DNA of 64,000 nt from Roseiarcus sp963775575. GTDB lineage: Bacteria > Pseudomonadota > Alphaproteobacteria > Rhizobiales > Beijerinckiaceae. The notes under the pieces were generated by a model. The model had not been told where the DNA came from. It saw only the letters and a program-made list of their open reading frames with translations, and ran no database searches. Every line of letters begins with the position of its first letter. Within the stretch, counting starts at the first letter, position 1. The position numbers were made by a program, and so were the translations under genes. Below, in pieces: positions 33,128-42,558 of the stretch. The stretch is from NCBI GenBank assembly GCA_963775575.1, contig CAVZJG010000002.1:1364001-1428000 (forward strand), given 5' to 3'.

Positions 33128-34351
33128 ATGAGACGCGTCGTCGTCACCGGCATGGGGATCGTCTCTTCGATCGGCAATAACGTCCAAGAGGCGTTGGCGA
33201 GCCTGCGCGACGCCAAGTCCGGCGTTTCACGCGCCGAAAAATACGCCGAACTCGGCTTTCGCAGTCAGGTCCAGGGTGCGCCGACCTGCAAGCCGGAAGA
33301 GATGCTCGACCGTCGCGCGATGCGCTTTCACGGCGGCGGAACCGCCTGGTGCCATGTCGCGATGGATCAGGCGATCGGCGACGCCGGGCTCGAACCAAAC
33401 GACGTGTCGAACGAGCGCTCCGGCCTCATCGTCGGCTCGGGCGGCCCGTCGACGCGCGCCATCGTCGAGGCCGCCGACGTCACGCGCGCCAAGGGGCCCA
33501 AGCGCATCGGCCCCTACGCCGTGCCCAAGTCGATGTGCTCGACCGCCTCGGCGACGCTATCGACCTGGTTCAAGATCAAGGGAGTCGCGTATTCCATTTC
33601 CTCGGCCTGCGCGACCTCCAATCACTGCATCGGCGCGGCCGCCGAGCAAATCCTGATGGGCAAGCAGGACCTGATGTTCGCCGGCGGTTGCGAGGACCTC
33701 GACTGGACGCTGTCGGCGCTGTTCGACGCGATGGGGGCGATGTCGTCGGCCTATAACGACACGCCGGCGCGCGCCTCGCGCGCCTACGACAAGAACCGCG
33801 ACGGCTTCGTCATTTCAGCGGGAGCGGGCGTCGTCGTGCTCGAGGACTACCAGCGCGCCAAGGCGCGCGGCGCCCGCGTCTACGCCGAGATCGCCGGCTA
33901 CGGCGCGACTTCGGACGGCGCCGACATGGTCGCGCCTTCGGGCGAGGGCGCGGCGCGCTGCATGCGCCAGGCGCTCGCCGGCGTGAAGGCGCCGATCGAT
34001 TACATCAACCCGCACGCGACCTCGACGCCGATCGGCGACCTCAAGGAAATCGAGGCTTTGCGCGAAGTGTTCGGCTCGGGCGAAAAATGCCCGCCGATCG
34101 CCGCCACCAAGTCGCTGACCGGGCATTCGCAGGGCGCGACCGGCGTGCACGAGGCGATCTATTGCCTGCTGATGATGCAGAACGGCTTCATTTGCGAAAG
34201 CGCCCACATCGACGAGCTCGACCCTGCTTTTGCCGACATGCCGATCGTGCGCAAGCGCCTCGACAACGTCCGGCTCGGCGCGGCGCTCTCCAATTCTTTC
34301 GGATTCGGCGGCGCCAACGCCACCATCGTTCTCAAACACGTCGACGTCTGA
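33128..34351 (+). CDS. fabB: beta-ketoacyl-ACP synthase I
   Basis: The 407-residue condensing enzyme elongates unsaturated acyl chains with malonyl-ACP. Catalytic residues are Cys161 in SISSACATSNHCIGAA, His in INPHATSTPIGD and His in ATKSLTGHSQGATG. The glycine-rich end ALSNSFGFGGANATIVL is typical. The start ATG 33128 follows GGAGAAAAGG. It sits 44 bases after fabA. Confidence 0.97.
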   Translation: MRRVVVTGMGIVSSIGNNVQEALASLRDAKSGVSRAEKYAELGFRSQVQGAPTCKPEEMLDRRAMRFHGGGTAWCHVAMDQAIGDAGLEPNDVSNERSGLIVGSGGPSTRAIVEAADVTRAKGPKRIGPYAVPKSMCSTASATLSTWFKIKGVAYSISSACATSNHCIGAAAEQILMGKQDLMFAGGCEDLDWTLSALFDAMGAMSSAYNDTPARASRAYDKNRDGFVISAGAGVVVLEDYQRAKARGARVYAEIAGYGATSDGADMVAPSGEGAARCMRQALAGVKAPIDYINPHATSTPIGDLKEIEALREVFGSGEKCPPIAATKSLTGHSQGATGVHEAIYCLLMMQNGFICESAHIDELDPAFADMPIVRKRLDNVRLGAALSNSFGFGGANATIVLKHVDV

Positions 34352-34377
34352 CGCGACGACAACAAAAAGCGACCGGG

Positions 34378-35181
34378 ATGAAATCTGGCCTGATGAGCGG
34401 CAAGCGCGGCCTCGTGATGGGCGTCGCCAACGATCATTCGATCGCCTGGGGGATCGCCCAGGCCCTCGCCGCGGAGAACGCCGAACTCGCCTTCACCTAT
34501 CAAGGGGAGGCGCTGGGAAAACGCGTGCGGCCCCTGGCCGAGAACCTCGGCTCGAAGCTGTCGTTGCCCTGCGACGTCGAGGACGCCGCTTCGCTCGACG
34601 CGGTTTTCGCCGCCCTCGAGGAGAACTGGGGAACGCTCGATTTCGTCGTCCATTGCATCGGCTTTTCCGACCGCAACGAGCTCAAGGGCCGCTACGCCGA
34701 CACGACGCGCGAGAACTTCGTCCGCACGATGGTCGTTTCGGCGTTCTCGTTCACCGAAGTCGCCAAGCGCGCCGCGCCGCTGATGCCCAACGGCGGCGCG
34801 CTGCTGACGCTGACCTTCGGCGGCGCGACGCGCGTCATGCCCAACTACAACGTGATGGGCCTCGCCAAGGCGGCGCTCGAGGCGAGCGTGAGGTATCTGG
34901 CCGCCGACTTCGGCCCCGCCGGCATCCGCGTCAACGCCATTTCCGCCGGACCGGTCCGCACCCTCGCGGGCGCCGGCATCGCCGACGCGCGGTTCATGTT
35001 CAATTTCCAGCGCCACCATTCGCCGCTCCGGCGCACCGTCACCATCGGGGACATCGGCGGATCGGCGCTTTATCTGTTGTCCGGCCTGTCGGCCGGCGTG
35101 ACCGGCGAAGTGCATTTCGTCGATGCCGGCTACAACATCATTTCCATGCCGCGCCCGCAGGACATCAACGGCGACGGCTGA
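34378..35181 (+). CDS. fabI: enoyl-ACP reductase (NADH)
   Basis: A 267-residue short-chain reductase that completes each fatty acid elongation round. Visible: KRGLVMGVANDHSIAWGIAQAL (NAD-binding start with the FabI insertion), VHCIGFSDRNELKGRYADT, and the Tyr-x6-Lys catalytic pair in PNYNVMGLAKAALEASVRYL. The C-terminal ITGEVHFVDAGYN-type end is present (VTGEVHFVDAGYNIISMP). It follows fabB by 26 bases. Confidence 0.96.
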   Translation: MKSGLMSGKRGLVMGVANDHSIAWGIAQALAAENAELAFTYQGEALGKRVRPLAENLGSKLSLPCDVEDAASLDAVFAALEENWGTLDFVVHCIGFSDRNELKGRYADTTRENFVRTMVVSAFSFTEVAKRAAPLMPNGGALLTLTFGGATRVMPNYNVMGLAKAALEASVRYLAADFGPAGIRVNAISAGPVRTLAGAGIADARFMFNFQRHHSPLRRTVTIGDIGGSALYLLSGLSAGVTGEVHFVDAGYNIISMPRPQDINGDG

Positions 35182-35264
35182 ATCGACCGCGCCGCCGGCA
35201 TGGTCTATTTTTCGCAACGGTTCGCCGCTACGCTCCCTCATGCGTCTTCGCGCGATTCGAGGCC

Positions 35265-36566
35265 ATGACGAAGTTCGCTCTGATTCGCCCGCGCGCTCTC
35301 GGCGCGCGCCGGCCCTGGCTCCCCGTGCTCCTCGCGGCGTTGCTGGCGGCGCTGCTGGCGGCGGCGCTCGCGTTTCATCCCGTCCCGGCGCGCGCCGCGG
35401 CCGCCGCCGCGCCGAGCGAAGAAGCGTTTCGACAATTCGTCGCCAATCTGTGGCCCGCCGCGGAGGCGCGCGGCGTCTCGCGGGCGACATTCGAGGCCGC
35501 CTTCGCCGGCGTGACTTTCGACTCGAAAGTCGTCGCGCACACCCTCAATCAGGCCGAATTCGTCACGCCGATCTGGCGATACCTGGCCGGCGCCGTCTCC
35601 GGCGCGCGCGTCGACCGCGGCCGGTCCAAGGCCGAAGAAGAGCGCGCCTGGCTCGCCAAGGCCGACGCGGACTACGGCGTCGATCCGTCCGTCGTCATGG
35701 GCGTCTGGGGCATGGAGACCGAATTCGGCGCCTTCTCGGGCTCGGACGACGTGATCCGCGCGCTCGCCAGCCTCGCCTTCATCCGCTACGGCGGCGACAC
35801 TTGTCGCTCTGAACTGATCGCCGCTCTCGCCATCCTCGAACGCGGCGACGTCGGCGAGCGCGAAATGCGCGGCTCGTGGGCCGGCGCGATGGGCCAGACG
35901 CAGTTCATGCCGTCGAGCTTCCTCGCTTACGCGGTCGATTTCGAGGGCCACGGCCGGCGCGATATTTGGAACAGCGCGCCCGACGCGATCGGCTCGATCG
36001 CCAATTATCTCAGCCAACACGGCTGGATCGCCGGCGCGCCGTGGGGTTTCGAGGTTCGCCTCCCCGAGGGATTCCGGCTCGCCGACGCCGATTCCTCGCG
36101 CCTCGCGCCATTCCGTTCGTTCGCCGAGCGCGGCGTCGCGCGCGCCGACGGCGGCGCGCTGCCGCGTTCGGGCGAGGCGCGTCTGCTGATCCCCGCCGGC
36201 CTCGGCGGCCCGATCTTTCTCGTCACCGCCAACTTCTGGACCATCAAGAGCTACAACGATTCGACCGCTTACGCGCTCGGCGTCGCCCTGCTCGGCGACG
36301 CGATCATGGGACGCGGCGGCGTTCGCGCGCGCTGGCCGGTCCGCGATCCCGTGCTGAGCGAGCCCGAGATTCGCGACTTGCAGACAAGATTGCGCGAATT
36401 GGGCTATGATGCGGGCGAAGTCGACGGCCGGGTCGGCGAGGCCCTTCGCGCCGGCCTACGCGCCTATCAGGAATCGATCGGGGCGCCGCCGGACGGCTAC
36501 CCGACCCCGGCGCTGTTGCGACAACTGCGAGGGCGAGGCGCGGCGGCGCGGGATGGTGCGAGATGA
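35265..36566 (+). CDS. MltB-type lytic murein transglycosylase
   Basis: The 433-residue periplasmic enzyme cleaves peptidoglycan glycan strands. A signal/anchor segment (residues 15-45, with a Leu/Ala repeat) precedes the transglycosylase domain with the catalytic glutamate in VMGVWGMETEFGAFSG and the support motif MRGSWAGAMGQTQFMPSSF. A C-terminal PG_binding_1 domain (LSEPEIRDLQTRLRELGYDA...YQESIGAPPDGYPT) follows. The stop overlaps the start of the SGNH gene (ATGA). Confidence 0.94.
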   Translation: MTKFALIRPRALGARRPWLPVLLAALLAALLAAALAFHPVPARAAAAAAPSEEAFRQFVANLWPAAEARGVSRATFEAAFAGVTFDSKVVAHTLNQAEFVTPIWRYLAGAVSGARVDRGRSKAEEERAWLAKADADYGVDPSVVMGVWGMETEFGAFSGSDDVIRALASLAFIRYGGDTCRSELIAALAILERGDVGEREMRGSWAGAMGQTQFMPSSFLAYAVDFEGHGRRDIWNSAPDAIGSIANYLSQHGWIAGAPWGFEVRLPEGFRLADADSSRLAPFRSFAERGVARADGGALPRSGEARLLIPAGLGGPIFLVTANFWTIKSYNDSTAYALGVALLGDAIMGRGGVRARWPVRDPVLSEPEIRDLQTRLRELGYDAGEVDGRVGEALRAGLRAYQESIGAPPDGYPTPALLRQLRGRGAAARDGAR

Positions 36567-37771
36567 AGCTCGCGGTTGATCGTCGGTTGATCGCGCATCT
36601 GGCGCGGCTCGCCGCCGTGGCGGTCTTTTGCGTTGCGTTGGGCGGGCCCGCGGTTCGCGCCGAAGGCGGCGGGTTCGGCGACTTCCTTTCGCATCTGTTC
36701 GGAGTTCCGCAGGCGAAACCGCCGGACGCCGCGGCGCATCGCCCGCACAAACCGCGCGTGCGCGATTTCGTGCCGGCGACGACGACGCGCGAGCCGGGAA
36801 CGCCCGGAGGGGCGCCGGTTCAGCCGACCTTCTTCATCGATGTCGTCGGCGACAGTCTGGGCGTTCTCACGACCGGCGGCCTGACCGAGGCTTTCGCCGA
36901 CAAGCCGGAAATCGCGGTCGCCGACAAGGCGCACGAAGCCTCCGGCCTGGTGCGCGAGGACTATTACGACTGGCCGAAGGCGGCGCGCGATCTGGCGGCC
37001 GGCAAGGATCACATCGACTTCGTCGTGGTCATCCTCGGCATCAACGATTCGCAGCCGCTGCGCGACGGCGCCGACACGCTCGAGCCCTTGAGCGATCGCT
37101 GGCGCGCGATCTATGGCCAGCGAGTGGAGGCGGTCGTGGCGCCGTTTGCGGCCGCGCACGTTTCCGTCGCCTGGGTCGGCCTGCCGCCGATGCGCTCCGA
37201 CCGCGTCAACGCCCAGGCGGTCAAGCTGAACGAGATCTACAAGGAACACGCGGAAAACGCCGGCGCGAAATATATCGACATCTGGGACGCTTTCGCCGAT
37301 CAGAACGGCCAATACGCCGCCTACGGGCCGAACGTCGACGGTCAGAACGTGAAATTGCGCGCCGACGACGGCGTTCTCCTCACCAAGGCGGGCTCGCGCA
37401 AGGTCGCGCATTTCCTCGAGGCCGAGATCAAACGCGTCTTCGACAAGAACAAGCCGCAGAACGAGACGGCGACCCTGCCGCCCGACATCGAGCAGGCCGC
37501 CGGCGACATCAATGCGCAGATCCGGCACGAGATGCGCGCGCCCGAGGAGCCGGCCGGTCCCGGTTCGCCCGTGCGGCTCGAGCCGCCCAAGCCGCTGGCG
37601 GGGCCGATCTTGTCGCTGACCGCGCGGCCGACGTCGCCGGGCGGAGCACTGGCGGAGCGCGAGGCGCGGCCGGCCGGCGAACCCGACGCGGTCGCGCGCG
37701 TCCTTCGCTTCGGCGAGCCCGTCGATCCGCGCACCGGACGCGCCGACGACTTTTCCTGGCCGCGTCTTTGA
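36563..37771 (+). CDS. DUF459 SGNH/GDSL hydrolase, periplasmic
   Basis: The 402-residue protein has a signal peptide (ending GGPAVRA) and an SGNH esterase-like domain: block I DVVGDSLGVLTTGGL (nucleophile Ser in GDS), block III FVVVILGINDSQPLRDG (Asn), and a terminal block with GVLLTKAGSRKVAHFLE where DxxH would lie; here the classic His appears as Lys-Val-Ala-His. The C-terminal 110 residues are a Pro-rich tail. It probably edits cell-envelope polymers, since it is coupled to the transglycosylase gene, but its substrate is unknown. Confidence 0.85.
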   Translation: MKLAVDRRLIAHLARLAAVAVFCVALGGPAVRAEGGGFGDFLSHLFGVPQAKPPDAAAHRPHKPRVRDFVPATTTREPGTPGGAPVQPTFFIDVVGDSLGVLTTGGLTEAFADKPEIAVADKAHEASGLVREDYYDWPKAARDLAAGKDHIDFVVVILGINDSQPLRDGADTLEPLSDRWRAIYGQRVEAVVAPFAAAHVSVAWVGLPPMRSDRVNAQAVKLNEIYKEHAENAGAKYIDIWDAFADQNGQYAAYGPNVDGQNVKLRADDGVLLTKAGSRKVAHFLEAEIKRVFDKNKPQNETATLPPDIEQAAGDINAQIRHEMRAPEEPAGPGSPVRLEPPKPLAGPILSLTARPTSPGGALAEREARPAGEPDAVARVLRFGEPVDPRTGRADDFSWPRL

Positions 37772-37979
37772 TGCGGCGTCCGGCGAATGGGCGGTCCGCG
37801 CCCGCTCTCGATGGCCGCGGAATCGCGCGGCGCCGTTCTTGTCGCCGAGACGGCCGCGTGTTAGGCGACGCGCCGGGCGAGAGACCGGCTTCGCGGCGGG
37901 CCTCTCGGCGTTCGGGCCGGTCCGCGCAGGGGCGCGGCGGCGTCGATTGAACGCCCCCTTGCGGGCGAGGAGAATTGCG

Positions 37980-38468
37980 ATGGTCGACCAGAACAGCAAC
38001 GGCGGAGCGGAACCGGGCGCCGCGACGCCGCGTTTTTCCGTCCTCGCGCAATACATCAAGGACTTCTCCTTCGAAAACCCCAACGCCCCGCGCACCCTCG
38101 CGCCGCAGCAGGGCCCCAATATCAGCCTGCAGGTCAACATCGCCGTGCGGCAGCTCGCGGCGAACGACTACGAAGTCGGGCTGACGCTCGAAGGCTCCGC
38201 CGGCGAGGGCGCCGCCGCGCTGTTCAAATTCGAGCTCAATTACGCCGGGGCGTTCCGGCTTGAGAATATTCCGGCCGAGCAGGTCCAGCCGTTGGTGATG
38301 ATCGAAGGGCCGAGACTGTTGTTCCCGTTCGCGCGGCAAATCATCGCAGACTCGGTGCGCGGGGGCGGCTATCCCGCGCTCTACGTCGACCCGATCGATT
38401 TTCACGCGTTGTACCTGAAGCGCGTCGCCGCGTCGGCTGCGCCCGCCGCGCCGACGGCCCAGGCTTAA
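37980..38468 (+). CDS. secB: protein-export chaperone SecB
   Basis: The 162-residue tetrameric chaperone keeps preproteins unfolded and hands them to SecA. Signature parts: FSVLAQYIKDFSFENPNAPRTL, ISLQVNIAVRQLAANDYEV, YAGAFRLENIPAEQVQPLVMIEGPRLLFPFARQIIADSVRGGGYPALYVDPIDFHALY. Start ATG 37980 is preceded by GAGGAGAATTGCG. It converges on dnaQ with a four-base overlap. The upstream 208 bases hold no gene. Confidence 0.97.
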   Translation: MVDQNSNGGAEPGAATPRFSVLAQYIKDFSFENPNAPRTLAPQQGPNISLQVNIAVRQLAANDYEVGLTLEGSAGEGAAALFKFELNYAGAFRLENIPAEQVQPLVMIEGPRLLFPFARQIIADSVRGGGYPALYVDPIDFHALYLKRVAASAAPAAPTAQA

Positions 38469-39178
38469 GCGTCCGCTTCCTCGCCATCGGGCGTCGCGTA
38501 GCGGCGCCAGATCGCCCCCTCGCCGAGGGCGGCCACCAGCGCGCGATGCGCGCGCCGCTCCGATTCGCTTCCTCGCGGCGCCAGCGGAACCGGGCGCGTC
38601 CGACGCGCCGCCGCCGGCGCGCCCGCGCCTCGCTCGCGTTCGATCGACGCGAAACTGAGCGAGCGCTGCCGCCCGCCGGTCAATTCGGCGTAGAGTTCGA
38701 CCAGAATTTCCGCATCGAGCAGAGCGCCGTGCTTGATCCGTTGCGAGCGGTCGATGCGATAGCGATCGCACAGCGCGTCGAGGTTGTTGGGCGCGCCGGG
38801 GTGCTTGCGCCGGGCCAACGCCAGGGTGTCGACGACCCGCTCGGCGGCGATCGGCGCCCGCCCGAGCGCGCTCAGTTCCGCGTTGATGAACCGCAGGTCG
38901 AACTCGGCGTTGTGAATCACCAGCCGATCCTCGCCGAGGAAGGCGAGAAACTGGTCGACGATCGCCGCGAACGCCGGCTGGTCGCTGAGCGTCGCCGTCG
39001 AATGGCCGTGAATGCGAAACGCCTCTTCGGGGACCTCGCGTTCCGGATTGATCAGAGCGTGGAACGTCGCGCCGGTCGCGATCTGATTGACCATTTCCAC
39101 CGCGCCGATCTCGACGATGCGGTGGCCCTGCGCCGGATCGAGGCCGGTCGTTTCGGTGTCGACCGCGATTTCACGCAT
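38465..39178 (-). CDS. dnaQ: DNA polymerase III epsilon subunit
   Basis: The 237-residue 3'-5' proofreading exonuclease of the replicative polymerase. Exonuclease motifs: ExoI IAVDTETTGLDP, ExoII LVIHNAEFDLRFINAEL and ExoIII IKHGALLDAEILVELYAEL with the DEDDh histidine. The C-terminal tail links to the alpha subunit. It follows coaE with an eight-base overlap. The order aroE-coaE-dnaQ-secB is the one found beside the Caulobacter origin. Confidence 0.96.
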   Translation of the reverse strand: MREIAVDTETTGLDPAQGHRIVEIGAVEMVNQIATGATFHALINPEREVPEEAFRIHGHSTATLSDQPAFAAIVDQFLAFLGEDRLVIHNAEFDLRFINAELSALGRAPIAAERVVDTLALARRKHPGAPNNLDALCDRYRIDRSQRIKHGALLDAEILVELYAELTGGRQRSLSFASIERERGAGAPAAARRTRPVPLAPRGSESERRAHRALVAALGEGAIWRRYATPDGEEADA

Positions 39179-39797
39179 CGGCGAACCTTCCCTCGAGGCG
39201 ACGCCCCCGTCCGGGCATGGCGGCGAGGGCGCGCAACACGCCGGCCGTCTGCGCGCGCGTCGCCTCCAGGGTTCCGTTGGCGTCGATGACGCAATGGGCG
39301 AGGCGTCGCTTTTCCCGGTCCGGCGTCTGGCGGGCCAGGATCGCGGCGAGCTTGGCGGCGCTCATGCCGGGACGCGCCATCGCGCGCGCGCGCTGCGTCG
39401 CCTCGCTGGCGCTGACGACGAGGACGACGTCGACGCGCGCCGCGCCCGCGGTCTCCGTCAGCAGCGGAATGTCGAGGACGGCGATGCGCCGGCCTTCCGC
39501 CGCGGCCCGTTCGAGAAAGGATCGGCGCCGCCGCGCCACCTCGGGGTGAACGATGGCCTCCAGGCGCTTCAGCGCCTGCGGATCGGCGAGCGCCGCCGCG
39601 GCGAGCCTGTTGCGGTTCACTTTGCCGCCCTCGATCACGCCGGGAAAGGCCGCCTCGACCGCCGCGGCGCCCGGCGAGGAATAGAATTGGCGCACTTCGG
39701 CGTCGGCGTCGAATACGGCGGCGCCGAGCGCCGCGAACATTTCGGCGACGGTGGTCTTGCCCATCGCGATCGAACCCGTCAGTCCCACGACGATCAC
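39171..39797 (-). CDS. coaE: dephospho-CoA kinase
   Basis: A 208-residue kinase for the final step of coenzyme A synthesis. The GTG at 39797 is chosen since it overlaps the aroE stop (GTGA), lies after GAGGGGAAA, and begins MIVVGLTGSIAMGKTTVAE with the P-loop at the usual position. Further motifs are FDADAEVRQFYS, IVHPEVARRRRSFLERA and VLDIPLLTETAG. No in-frame ATG exists near the start. Confidence 0.94.
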   Translation of the reverse strand: MIVVGLTGSIAMGKTTVAEMFAALGAAVFDADAEVRQFYSSPGAAAVEAAFPGVIEGGKVNRNRLAAAALADPQALKRLEAIVHPEVARRRRSFLERAAAEGRRIAVLDIPLLTETAGAARVDVVLVVSASEATQRARAMARPGMSAAKLAAILARQTPDREKRRLAHCVIDANGTLEATRAQTAGVLRALAAMPGRGRRLEGRFADA

Positions 39798-40654
39798 AAG
39801 CGTTTCCCCTCGGCGGCGCGGATGTCGGCTTCCGCCAGCGCGCGCAACTCGGGCGTCACCGTCGGGCGCGCGCCGAACCAGCGCTCGAACCCCGGCGCCG
39901 CCTGATGCAACAACATGCCCAAGCCATCGACGGCCGTCAGACCGCGCCGCCGCGCCGCCTCGATCAGCGGCGTCGCCAGGGGAACATACACGATGTCGGC
40001 GACCACGGCCGTCCTTTTCATCGGCTCGAGGTCGATATCGAGCGCGCCTTGCCCGGCCATGCCGAGCGTCGTCGCATTGACGAGAAGATCGGCCCGTTCG
40101 AGCCAACGCGCCAGGTCGCGCCACGGCGCGGCCGTCGTCGCGCCGCCGAATCGCGCCGTCAGCGCCTGGGCGCGCTCGTCGGTGCGATTGACGACGGCGA
40201 CGCGCTCGAGCCCACGCGACAGCAGAGCGTGGACGATCGCGCGCGCCGCCCCCCCGGCGCCCAGAACGACGGCGCTCGCGGCCGCGGCGCGCCAGCCCGG
40301 CGCGGCGGCGTCGAGATTGGCGAGAAAGCCCGCGACGTCGGTGTTGTCGCCGCAGAGGGCGCCCTCCTCGCGCCAAAGCGTGTTGACCGCGCCCGAGCCT
40401 TGCGCGTCCGCAGCGAGCCGCTCGCACGCCGCGAACGCCGCTTCCTTCAGCGGCGCGGTGACGTTGGCGCCCACGAGACGATCGCGGCCGATCGAGGCGG
40501 CGAAAGCGGCGAACTCGCCCGGCCGCACGGCGAACCGCTCGTAGGCGCCCTCGATCCCCAGCGTCGTCAGCCAATACTGGTAAATCAGCGGCGAGCGCGA
40601 GTGCGCGATCGGCCAGCCGCAGACGCCGGCGCGCGGCGCAGCTGCGGCGCTCAT
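39794..40654 (-). CDS. aroE: shikimate dehydrogenase
   Basis: The 286-residue NADPH enzyme reduces 3-dehydroshikimate in the aromatic amino acid pathway. Substrate site: PIAHSRSPLIYQYWL, GANVTAPLKEAAF (catalytic Lys) and GDNTDVAGF (Asp). The nucleotide-binding loop is VVLGAGGAARAIVHALL with NRT downstream. Its ATG overlaps the stop of the correct maf frame (ATGA). Because maf is frameshifted, the maf 5' frame runs uninterrupted into aroE. Confidence 0.95.
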   Translation of the reverse strand: MSAAAAPRAGVCGWPIAHSRSPLIYQYWLTTLGIEGAYERFAVRPGEFAAFAASIGRDRLVGANVTAPLKEAAFAACERLAADAQGSGAVNTLWREEGALCGDNTDVAGFLANLDAAAPGWRAAAASAVVLGAGGAARAIVHALLSRGLERVAVVNRTDERAQALTARFGGATTAAPWRDLARWLERADLLVNATTLGMAGQGALDIDLEPMKRTAVVADIVYVPLATPLIEAARRRGLTAVDGLGMLLHQAAPGFERWFGARPTVTPELRALAEADIRAAEGKRL

Positions 40655-41281
40655 AGCGCCAGCGCCCCTTCGCGGCGAAGGCAGCTCAACAGCTTCAGCA
40701 TCGGCAACCCGAGGATCGTCGCATGGTCGCCTTCGACGGCGTCGAACAAGCAAACGCCGAGTCCCTCGATCTGATAGACGCCGACGCTCGCCAGCGCGCC
40801 TGGCCCGGCGCAAGCCAGATAGAGGGCGATTTGCCGCGAGTTCGAGCGCGCGCATGGTCAGATCGGCGCGGTCCTGGCCTTCGCCGAGAATTCGCCCGTC
40901 GCGCGCGACGGCGAAAGCCGAGATCAGGCGATGGGTCCGGCCGCCGAGCGCCCGGAGCGTGCGGGCCGCCTCTTCCACCGTCGCCGACTTGTGCAGGACC
41001 CGTCCATCGAGGGTCAAGATCTGATCGGCGCCGACGCACAGCGCGCCGGCCCGGCGGACGCTGACCTCTTGCGCCTTGGCGCGCGCCAGCGTCAGCGCCA
41101 GCGGCTCGCTCGGCCCGCCCGCCGCGAGAAACTCGCTCTCCAGCGCGCGTTCGTCGACATTCGCCGGCTCGACTTCGAAGGGCAGGCCGGCCGATTCGAG
41201 CAAGCGCCGCCGGCCGGCGCTCTTGGAAGCGAGCACCAGCTTGTCGCGGCCGATCCAAAGGGAGGCGGGAGACGAGGTCAA
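40651..41281 (-). pseudogene. maf: Maf-family nucleotide pyrophosphatase, frameshifted
   Basis: Residues 1-about 144 match Maf: KLVLASKSAGRRRLLESAGL, VGADQILTLDGRVLHK and GRTHRLISAFAVARDG, ending at LTMRALELA. From about 40850-40839 the family sequence continues in another frame (QIALYLACAGPGALASVG, VYQIEGLGVCLFDAVEGDHA, TILGLPMLKLLSCLRREG) up to a TGA at 40651. One extra base, or two missing bases, explains this. Maf proteins hydrolyse non-canonical nucleoside triphosphates and are not essential. A sequencing error is the main alternative. Confidence 0.85.
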
Positions 41282-41293
41282 GGGGCGTCGATT

Positions 41294-42127
41294 TCAGGCC
41301 TGGGTGATGAACTTGAGGCGATGTTCGCGATAGAGGTCGAGGATCGCGGCGGCGGTCTCTTCGATCGAACGGCGGGTGACGTCGATGGTCGGCCAGTCCC
41401 GTTCGGCGAACAGGCGACGCGAATTGGCGACTTCCTGCGCCACCGCGACGCGATCGACGTAGTCGGTCTGCGAATCGGCGTGAAGCGCGAGCAGGCGATT
41501 CTGGCGGATCTGAATGATCCGCTCTGCCGACGCGATCAGGCCGACGATCAACGGCCGGCGCAGATGATCGAGGACGGACGGCAAGGGAACCAGCGGGACC
41601 AGCGGAATATTCGCGGTCTTATAGCCGCGGTTGGCCAGATAGATGCTCGTCGGCGTTTTCGAGGTGCGGCTGACGCCGAGCAGCAAGATGTCGGCGTTCT
41701 CGAGATTCTCGGCCAATTGGCCATCGTCGTGCATCATGGCGAAATTGAGCGCGTCGATGCGCTTGAAATACTCTGGATTGAGCATGTGCTGCGCGCCGGC
41801 GCGCGGCGTCGAACTCTGTCCGAGATAGGATTGGAACAGGGACAGCACCGGCTCGAGCACGGAGAGGCACGGCGATCCAGCCATCTCGCACGCCGCCTGG
41901 AGATGGTGCGACAACTCGGGATCGACCAAGGTGAAGAGAACGATTCCCGGCGCATTGTCGATTTCGGCGACGACCCGCTCGAGCTGCTGGCGCGTGCGCA
42001 CGAGGGGATAGACGTGCTCGATCGAGGCGACTCCCTGATATTGAGCCGCCGCAGCGCGTGACGCCGCAATCAGCGTCTCCCCGGTCGAATCGGAGACCAG
42101 ATGAAGGTGAAAATAACTGCGTGCCAT
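41294..42127 (-). CDS. ppsR: PEP synthase/PPDK regulatory protein (DUF299)
   Basis: The 277-residue bifunctional kinase/pyrophosphorylase switches phosphoenolpyruvate synthase or pyruvate phosphate dikinase on and off. The start ATG 42127 has GGAGG six to eight bases upstream; the frame extends further without similarity. Visible: FHLHLVSDSTGETLIAASRA, and the P-loop LLLGVSRTSKTPTSIYLANRGYKTAN. In Caulobacter the equivalent gene, CC_0001, borders the replication origin, with maf, aroE, coaE, dnaQ and secB following as here. Confidence 0.94.
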   Translation of the reverse strand: MARSYFHLHLVSDSTGETLIAASRAAAAQYQGVASIEHVYPLVRTRQQLERVVAEIDNAPGIVLFTLVDPELSHHLQAACEMAGSPCLSVLEPVLSLFQSYLGQSSTPRAGAQHMLNPEYFKRIDALNFAMMHDDGQLAENLENADILLLGVSRTSKTPTSIYLANRGYKTANIPLVPLVPLPSVLDHLRRPLIVGLIASAERIIQIRQNRLLALHADSQTDYVDRVAVAQEVANSRRLFAERDWPTIDVTRRSIEETAAAILDLYREHRLKFITQA

Positions 42128-42558
42128 GGACCGCCTCCGAGCGTTCGACGCCCTGTTATAATCGCGGTTGGCCGCTGTGGACAAACGCGCACAAACGTCG
42201 GCCGCGAAAGCCCCGGGGATTTGCCACGCGGCGGTCGCCGTTACGCGTCCACCGCCCTGTGTCGGGGGAAGGTCCGCGTGCCCGAATCACAGAACGCGGG
42301 GAACTGCGGGGACATCCCGGCGCCAATTCACAGGCAAGCGCGCGTCCTCCGCCTTGATATGGTTAACGCTTCATTAATGTTTCCCCAGGCGCGGCGGCGC
42401 TTTTCGCCAGCCGCTCTCGATCCATTCGACGAGCCCGTCGATGGGGATGAAATTGCGTTTTCCCTTTTCGCCCGTCTAAGGAACATTAACAAGAGTCCTC
42501 ACCTCTCAATTGTTTTGGCGCTTGGTCCTGCGCGATCGCGTCGACCCGAGGGGCTTTG
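42128..42558. other. candidate chromosomal replication origin (oriC)
   Basis: The gap between divergent ppsR and rho is long for this window. It contains TGTGGACAA at 42176-42184 (one base from the DnaA box TGTGGATAA), a perfect CtrA box at 42363-42377 in an AT-rich patch, and GANTC sites at 42284-42288 and 42493-42497. Gene order on the left (ppsR, maf, aroE, coaE, dnaQ, secB) is that of the right side of Caulobacter Cori. hemE, which usually borders the origin, is absent. Only one good DnaA box is visible, so this remains inference. Confidence 0.5.
42363..42377. promoter_or_regulatory. perfect CtrA box TTAA-N7-TTAA
   Basis: The site reads TTAACGCTTCATTAA within an AT-rich stretch. CtrA boxes of this form silence the origin and control cell-cycle promoters in Caulobacter and relatives. 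Confidence 0.6.

Noticed and set aside
39794..41281. A genuine 495-residue Maf-AroE fusion protein
   Set aside because: The Maf C-terminus is preserved in another frame and ends with ATGA overlapping the aroE start, so the fusion frame is better explained by a single frameshift.
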